NCBI GenBank assembly: GCA_022843645.1
Contig: JALHNF010000022.1
Coordinates: 1-10,205 of the forward strand
DNA: 10,205 nt
From: Minisyncoccota bacterium
Lineage (GTDB): Bacteria; Patescibacteriota; Minisyncoccia; Phycocordibacterales; UBA5272
Reading direction: 5' to 3'
Positions 6,335 to 10,205 of the stretch are shown here, in pieces. Each line of letters opens with the position of its first letter. Within the stretch, counting starts at the first letter, position 1. The notes under the pieces are model-generated. The model worked only from the letters and a program-made list of their open reading frames with translations, had not been told where the DNA came from and ran no database searches. Both the position numbers and the translations under genes were made by a program.

Positions 6335-8803
6335 ATGGCGCGAAAGAATGATGCTGAAAATAGCAAGCTTGTAGTTCGAAGTGGGAACGAAATTATCCCC
6401 GCAGACATTGCTGGAGAAATGCGTACCGCATATCTTGACTACGCAATGAGCGTTATCACATCTCGAGCCTTACCTGACGCTCGTGACGGACTTAAGCCGG
6501 TTCATCGACGTATTCTTTTTGCAATGAACGAGCTCGGACTAACTCCAAGCGCAAAATTTAGAAAATCAGCTGCTGTAGTTGGTGAAGTACTTGGTAAGTA
6601 CCACCCTCACGGAGACCAGTCTGTATACGACGCATTAACAAAGCTTGCGCAAGACTTCGCAACACGGTACCCACTTATTTTTGGTCAAGGAAACTTCGGT
6701 TCAATCGATGGTGACAACCCTGCCGCAATGCGTTATACAGAAGCAAAGCTTTCAAAAATATCAACTGAGCTACTTCGCGACCTCGAAAAACAAACAGTTG
6801 ATTTTCGTCCAAACTACGACGGAAGCAAGAAAGAGCCGAGCGTACTCCCAACAGCTGTGCCGAACCTTCTTTTGAACGGTACACTTGGTATCGCGGTTGG
6901 AATGGCAACAAACATGCCACCTCATAACCTAAGCGAAGTAGTGGACGCCTCTATTCACCTCCTTGAAAACGAAGATGCAACCACAGAGGACTTGCTTCAA
7001 TTCGTAAAAGGACCAGACTTTCCAACAGGTGGCATTGCTTTCAATCAAAGCGATATTGCACACGCGTATGCTACGGGCCGAGGTGGGGTGGTGTGTCGTG
7101 GAGAAGCTGAAGTTGTTGAGCAAAAAGGCGAGCAATATCAGATCATCATTACATCGCTTCCATATCGTGTTGTAAAAACAAGTCTCATCGAGAGTATTGC
7201 AAATCTCGTACGAGACAAAAAAATAGAGGGCATCCGTGCGCTTCGAGATGAGTCTACAAAAGATATTCGTATTGTTGTTGAGCTTAAAAATGGCTCGAAT
7301 CCGCAAAGTATTCTCAATTATCTATACAAACATACCGAGCTCGAATCCACATTTCATTACAACAATGTTGCACTCGTAGACGGCGTTCCACAAACACTTT
7401 CGCTTCGCAGTCTTCTCTCTGAATTCACCAAGCATAGAAAAGAAGTTGTACGACGTCGCACTGAATTTGACCTTAAAAAAGCAGAAGAGCGCGAGCATAT
7501 TTTGCTCGGTCTTAAAAAAGCACTTGACCATATTGATGAAATCATCAAACTCATCAAAGCCTCAAAAGACACCCCGACAGCTCATAAAAACTTGATGGAC
7601 AAATTTAAGTTTAGCGCCATTCAGGCAACGGCCATTTTGGAAATGAAGTTACAAAAACTCGCCGGCCTTGAACGCAAGAAAATTGAAGATGAGCTACAAG
7701 AAGTGCAAAACTTAATTGCTGAACTCAAAAGTATTCTTGCGAGCATGAAAAAAATGGTCAAGATTATCGTTGATGAGTTGAAGGCTATTAAAGAAAAGTA
7801 TGGTGACGCACGACGCACCAAGATCATGAAAGGCGCTGTTGCAAATCTCTCCGCTGAGGACTTTGTGGCAGACGATGACTTCGTGCTTGTGTATACCTCA
7901 GGTGGGTACATCAAGCGCACCGACCCAAGTGAATTTCGTACACAAAACAGAGGCGGTGTTGGCGTAGTTGACCTTGATACAAAAGAGGAAGACTTCATCA
8001 CCCACATCGTGACAGCTTCAGCACACAGTGATCTTCTTTTCTTTACCGACCGAGGGAAAGCCTACCAGCTCAAAATGTACGACATTCCGGAGGGCAAACG
8101 AGCTACTCGTGGAAAGTCGATCATGAACTTCTTGCAAATCCAAGCAGATGAAAAAATCACGTCTATCCTTGCAATGCCAAAAAGTACAAAGCAAAAATCC
8201 CTCGGGCTTCTTATGGTCACTAAGCAAGGCACCGCAAAGAAATGTTCGGCGGAGAGCTTCAAAGACGTTCGCAGAAGCGGCATAATTGCCATTCGGCTTG
8301 AGAAAGGAGACGAGCTTCTCTCTGCGCTTTTTGTAGAGAAAGATGACGAAGTAATACTCGCTACTGCAGAGGGGCAATCAATCAGGTTCAAGGAAAGCGA
8401 TATCAGAGAGATGGGGCGTGCTGCCGGAGGAGTGCGCGGCATGAGTGTTGATAAAGGCGACTATATTGTAAACGCAGATGTCATTAAAAAAGACATGAAA
8501 AATCCACAATTCCTTATCATGACAGCCACAGGAAATGGAAAAAAGACTCCGCTTGATGAATACAAAACACAAAAACGTGGCGGAAGCGGCATGAAAACAG
8601 TCAACATCACAACAAAAACAGGAGGCCTCGTAATTGGAAAAGTTGTTACCGACGATCATACAGAGCTCATTGCAATTTCAAAGCGTAGCCAGGTGATAAA
8701 AGTTGATGTCAAAGACATTCCATCGCTCGGCAGAAGCACACAAGGTGTTAAAATAATGAAGCCACGAGAAGGAGACTCTATTGCTTCTCTGACGCTTCTA
8801 TAA
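6335..8803 (+). CDS. gyrA: DNA gyrase subunit A
   Basis: Breaks and rejoins DNA in the A2B2 gyrase that introduces negative supercoils. The 822 residues cover the full domain set. YLDYAMSVITSRALPDARDG (residues 33-52) and PVHRRILFAM (55-64) start the winged-helix domain. KYHPHGDQSVYDAL (88-101) is the quinolone-site helix, and AAMRYTEAKLS carries the catalytic Tyr134 beside Arg133. A tower and coiled-coil follow, with the returning helix rich in Lys and Glu (about 365-490). From about 510 a beta-pinwheel has a degenerate GyrA-box QNRGGVG (537-543, blade one) and a second copy QKRGGSG (746-752, late blade). Box and pinwheel favour GyrA over ParC. The acidic tail of E. coli GyrA is absent. Gln95 stands where E. 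coli has Ser83. The start at 6335 is preferred over the in-frame ATG at 6323, which lies inside the TATAAT. The methyltransferase follows after six bases. Confidence 0.96.
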   Translation: MARKNDAENSKLVVRSGNEIIPADIAGEMRTAYLDYAMSVITSRALPDARDGLKPVHRRILFAMNELGLTPSAKFRKSAAVVGEVLGKYHPHGDQSVYDALTKLAQDFATRYPLIFGQGNFGSIDGDNPAAMRYTEAKLSKISTELLRDLEKQTVDFRPNYDGSKKEPSVLPTAVPNLLLNGTLGIAVGMATNMPPHNLSEVVDASIHLLENEDATTEDLLQFVKGPDFPTGGIAFNQSDIAHAYATGRGGVVCRGEAEVVEQKGEQYQIIITSLPYRVVKTSLIESIANLVRDKKIEGIRALRDESTKDIRIVVELKNGSNPQSILNYLYKHTELESTFHYNNVALVDGVPQTLSLRSLLSEFTKHRKEVVRRRTEFDLKKAEEREHILLGLKKALDHIDEIIKLIKASKDTPTAHKNLMDKFKFSAIQATAILEMKLQKLAGLERKKIEDELQEVQNLIAELKSILASMKKMVKIIVDELKAIKEKYGDARRTKIMKGAVANLSAEDFVADDDFVLVYTSGGYIKRTDPSEFRTQNRGGVGVVDLDTKEEDFITHIVTASAHSDLLFFTDRGKAYQLKMYDIPEGKRATRGKSIMNFLQIQADEKITSILAMPKSTKQKSLGLLMVTKQGTAKKCSAESFKDVRRSGIIAIRLEKGDELLSALFVEKDDEVILATAEGQSIRFKESDIREMGRAAGGVRGMSVDKGDYIVNADVIKKDMKNPQFLIMTATGNGKKTPLDEYKTQKRGGSGMKTVNITTKTGGLVIGKVVTDDHTELIAISKRSQVIKVDVKDIPSLGRSTQGVKIMKPREGDSIASLTLL

Positions 8804-8809
8804 AACCTC

Positions 8810-9343
8810 ATGAACTTTTCTCAACCCGAAATGCACATCGAAAGCCTGGGGCTCAACCCAGGAAACATAGTCGTTGATTTTGGTGCGGGCACTGGCGCAT
8901 ATGCAAAGCTCGCAGCACAAGAAGTTACTTCGCGTGGAATTGTATACGCTGTCGATATTCACAAAGACCTGCTCACGCGTCTCAAAAAGGACGCCCTCGA
9001 AGAAGGTATCCACAACATAGAAATAGTTTGGGGTGATATTGAAGTCAAAAATGGAGTACAATTACAAGATCACATTGCAGATGCAGTGATTCTCTCCAAC
9101 ACTCTTTTCATGATTTCAAACAAAGAGACCCTCATGCAAGAAATTAAGCGCATACTAAAGAGTGGTGGCAAAGTACTTGTTGTGGAGTGGACAGACTCGC
9201 ATGATGGTATTGGCCCACATAAAGACCATGTTGTCCAAGAGTCTGATGCGCACACGCTTTTTGCGGAAAATAATTTCACTATTTCTCACATAAGTGACCA
9301 AAATCCATACCATTATCGATTTGTAGCAACATACACACTATGA
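8810..9343 (+). CDS. Class I SAM-dependent methyltransferase, substrate unknown
   Basis: Transfers a methyl group from S-adenosylmethionine to an unknown acceptor; 177 residues, essentially one Rossmann-like domain. Motif I is VVDFGAGTGA (residues 21-30). Asp49 in YAVDIHK (46-52) would bind the ribose hydroxyls. WGDIE (74-78) and ADAVILSNTLFM (90-101) form the next motifs, and LKSGGKVLVVEWTD (116-129) is the post-motif strand. The layout resembles the UbiE-like/Methyltransf_11 group, but no substrate-specific insertion is visible. The ATG lies six bases after the gyrA stop without a Shine-Dalgarno. TATAAA (8799-8804) sits five bases upstream but is partly made by the gyrA stop codon, so it may be fortuitous. 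The stop overlaps the start of the solute-binding gene (ATGA), pointing to translational coupling. Confidence 0.9.
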   Translation: MNFSQPEMHIESLGLNPGNIVVDFGAGTGAYAKLAAQEVTSRGIVYAVDIHKDLLTRLKKDALEEGIHNIEIVWGDIEVKNGVQLQDHIADAVILSNTLFMISNKETLMQEIKRILKSGGKVLVVEWTDSHDGIGPHKDHVVQESDAHTLFAENNFTISHISDQNPYHYRFVATYTL

Positions 9344-10205
9344 AAATATCACCCATACAAATGGTAATCATGGGAATATTTGGCCTTATGGCACTGGCTG
9401 CAGTAGGGGTGCTTTCGGGCGTGATACCGCTTCCTAAGTCTGCAGAAGAAAACATTTCTGGAACAGTTGTCGCATGGGGCACGCTCGACCCACAAGGATT
9501 TCAATTTGTGGAGAATACGCTTAAAGTTGTAAACAAAAATATCAGTTTCCAGTACATTCAAAAACCACTTGCAACCTTTGATACAGTATTAAACGAAGCA
9601 ATAGCTTCTGGTCGTGGCCCAGACATCATTATCATTTCCCAAGAGCAAATTCTCCGCAACAAATCAAAAATCGCTATTCAAAACATCACCTCCGACTCAC
9701 GGCTCGCTTTCAGAGATGCGTACATAAACGGGGCAGAGCTCTTTTTGTCGGAAGAGGGAATGATAGGCTACCCGCTTGCGGTGAACCCGCTTGTCATGTA
9801 TTACAATGACCGCCTTCTCACTTCAGGAGGGTTTGCAAAACCACCGCAATTTTGGGACGAACTACAAACGTATGTCGATGTACTCACGGTAAAAAATGAC
9901 AACAGAGATATACGAGGCTCCGCACTCGCACTTGGGACATTTGAAAACATTACGTACCCACTTGATATTCTAAGTGCCCTTATTTTGCAAACAGGCACAG
10001 CAATCGTGCAAAAAGAAACTCGCTACGACAATCAAAACAGACCGTTTAGTATCTACATCTCAGACCTCGGCACAACGCAGACAAACCAGGTGCTTGAATT
10101 TTTCAATGCTTTCTCTAACCCAAACAAAAAACTCTACTCATGGAACATCTCTTTGCCTCAAGATATAGACGCGTTTACGTCTGAATTTTCTACGTTTTGG
10201 TTTGG
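9340..10205 (+). CDS. Extracellular solute-binding protein (partial, 3' cut)
   Basis: The first 288 codons of a protein that continues past the window edge. It resembles family 1 (sugar-type) solute-binding proteins, which deliver a ligand to an ABC importer outside the membrane. Residues 8-29 (MVIMGIFGLMALAAVGVLSGVI) form a hydrophobic anchor with no Cys after it, so it is neither a standard lipoprotein nor clearly cleaved. The mature part begins TVVAWGTLDPQ (42-52), like the first strand of the family. GRGPDIIIIS (91-100) is the typical GxxPDI motif. YPLAVNPLVMYYNDRLLTSG (144-163) followed by KPPQFWDEL (167-175) matches the family's YN-x-L and PxTWDEL region. The ATG overlaps the methyltransferase TGA by four bases and there is no Shine-Dalgarno. 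No permease or ATPase gene is visible; it could lie downstream. Confidence 0.85.
   Translation, partial: MKISPIQMVIMGIFGLMALAAVGVLSGVIPLPKSAEENISGTVVAWGTLDPQGFQFVENTLKVVNKNISFQYIQKPLATFDTVLNEAIASGRGPDIIIISQEQILRNKSKIAIQNITSDSRLAFRDAYINGAELFLSEEGMIGYPLAVNPLVMYYNDRLLTSGGFAKPPQFWDELQTYVDVLTVKNDNRDIRGSALALGTFENITYPLDILSALILQTGTAIVQKETRYDNQNRPFSIYISDLGTTQTNQVLEFFNAFSNPNKKLYSWNISLPQDIDAFTSEFSTFWF

Noticed and set aside
7621..8007. 128-codon frame on the - strand inside gyrA
   Set aside because: It is antisense to the GyrA coiled-coil and first pinwheel blade; its Ser/Leu-rich translation is typical of a reverse shadow.
9974..10168. Short + strand open frame near the right edge
   Set aside because: It lies in another frame inside the partial solute-binding protein gene, whose family motifs are clear.
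1..10205. CRISPR array, tRNA, rRNA, insertion sequence, prophage or defence genes
   Set aside because: No regularly spaced repeats, cloverleaf sequences, transposase or integrase motifs, or known defence domains were seen on either strand.

Overview
The window reads as a stretch of ordinary chromosome from a small-genome bacterium of the Candidate Phyla Radiation, most likely the Parcubacteria group. The evidence is indirect: every gene is on the + strand and tightly packed, most housekeeping genes lack a Shine-Dalgarno sequence, the metallo-beta-lactamase-fold protein has lost its metal ligands in the way I recall for Parcubacteria, and the solute-binding protein is membrane-anchored without a lipobox. 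UGA acts as a stop (gltX, the NUDIX gene and the methyltransferase end in TGA), so this is not a UGA-glycine lineage such as Gracilibacteria. The phylum call is inference; no rRNA or ribosomal protein gene is present to fix it.

Layout. Positions 5-3082 carry murG (lipid II synthesis), gltX (glutamyl-tRNA synthetase) and a NUDIX hydrolase, close-packed. Positions 3079-3564 hold a self-contained unit: consensus-like promoter, Shine-Dalgarno, a 118-codon gene of unknown function, and a hairpin. Positions 3591-4724 hold alr (alanine racemase), with a -10 box six bases before its ATG. Positions 4714-5183 hold a second self-contained unit: promoter, perfect Shine-Dalgarno, a 119-codon unknown gene and a very strong intrinsic terminator. 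Positions 5234-6184 hold the degenerate MBL-fold gene, overlapped by a small single-pass membrane protein gene. Positions 6185-6334 are non-coding apart from the gyrA promoter. Positions 6335-10205 hold gyrA, a class I methyltransferase and the start of an extracellular solute-binding protein, close-packed or overlapping; the last runs off the right edge.

How they fit together. MurG and Alr both serve peptidoglycan synthesis, so this cell probably makes its own wall. GltX and GyrA are core information-processing enzymes. The NUDIX, MBL-fold, methyltransferase and solute-binding genes are accessory or of unknown specificity.

The most notable signal is architectural. The two unrecognised small genes have classical promoter, leader, Shine-Dalgarno and terminator, and higher G+C. 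The conserved genes around them mostly have no Shine-Dalgarno, and several have a -10-like box 5-6 bases before the start codon, suggesting leaderless transcripts. I see no CRISPR array, tRNA, rRNA, insertion sequence or phage gene.
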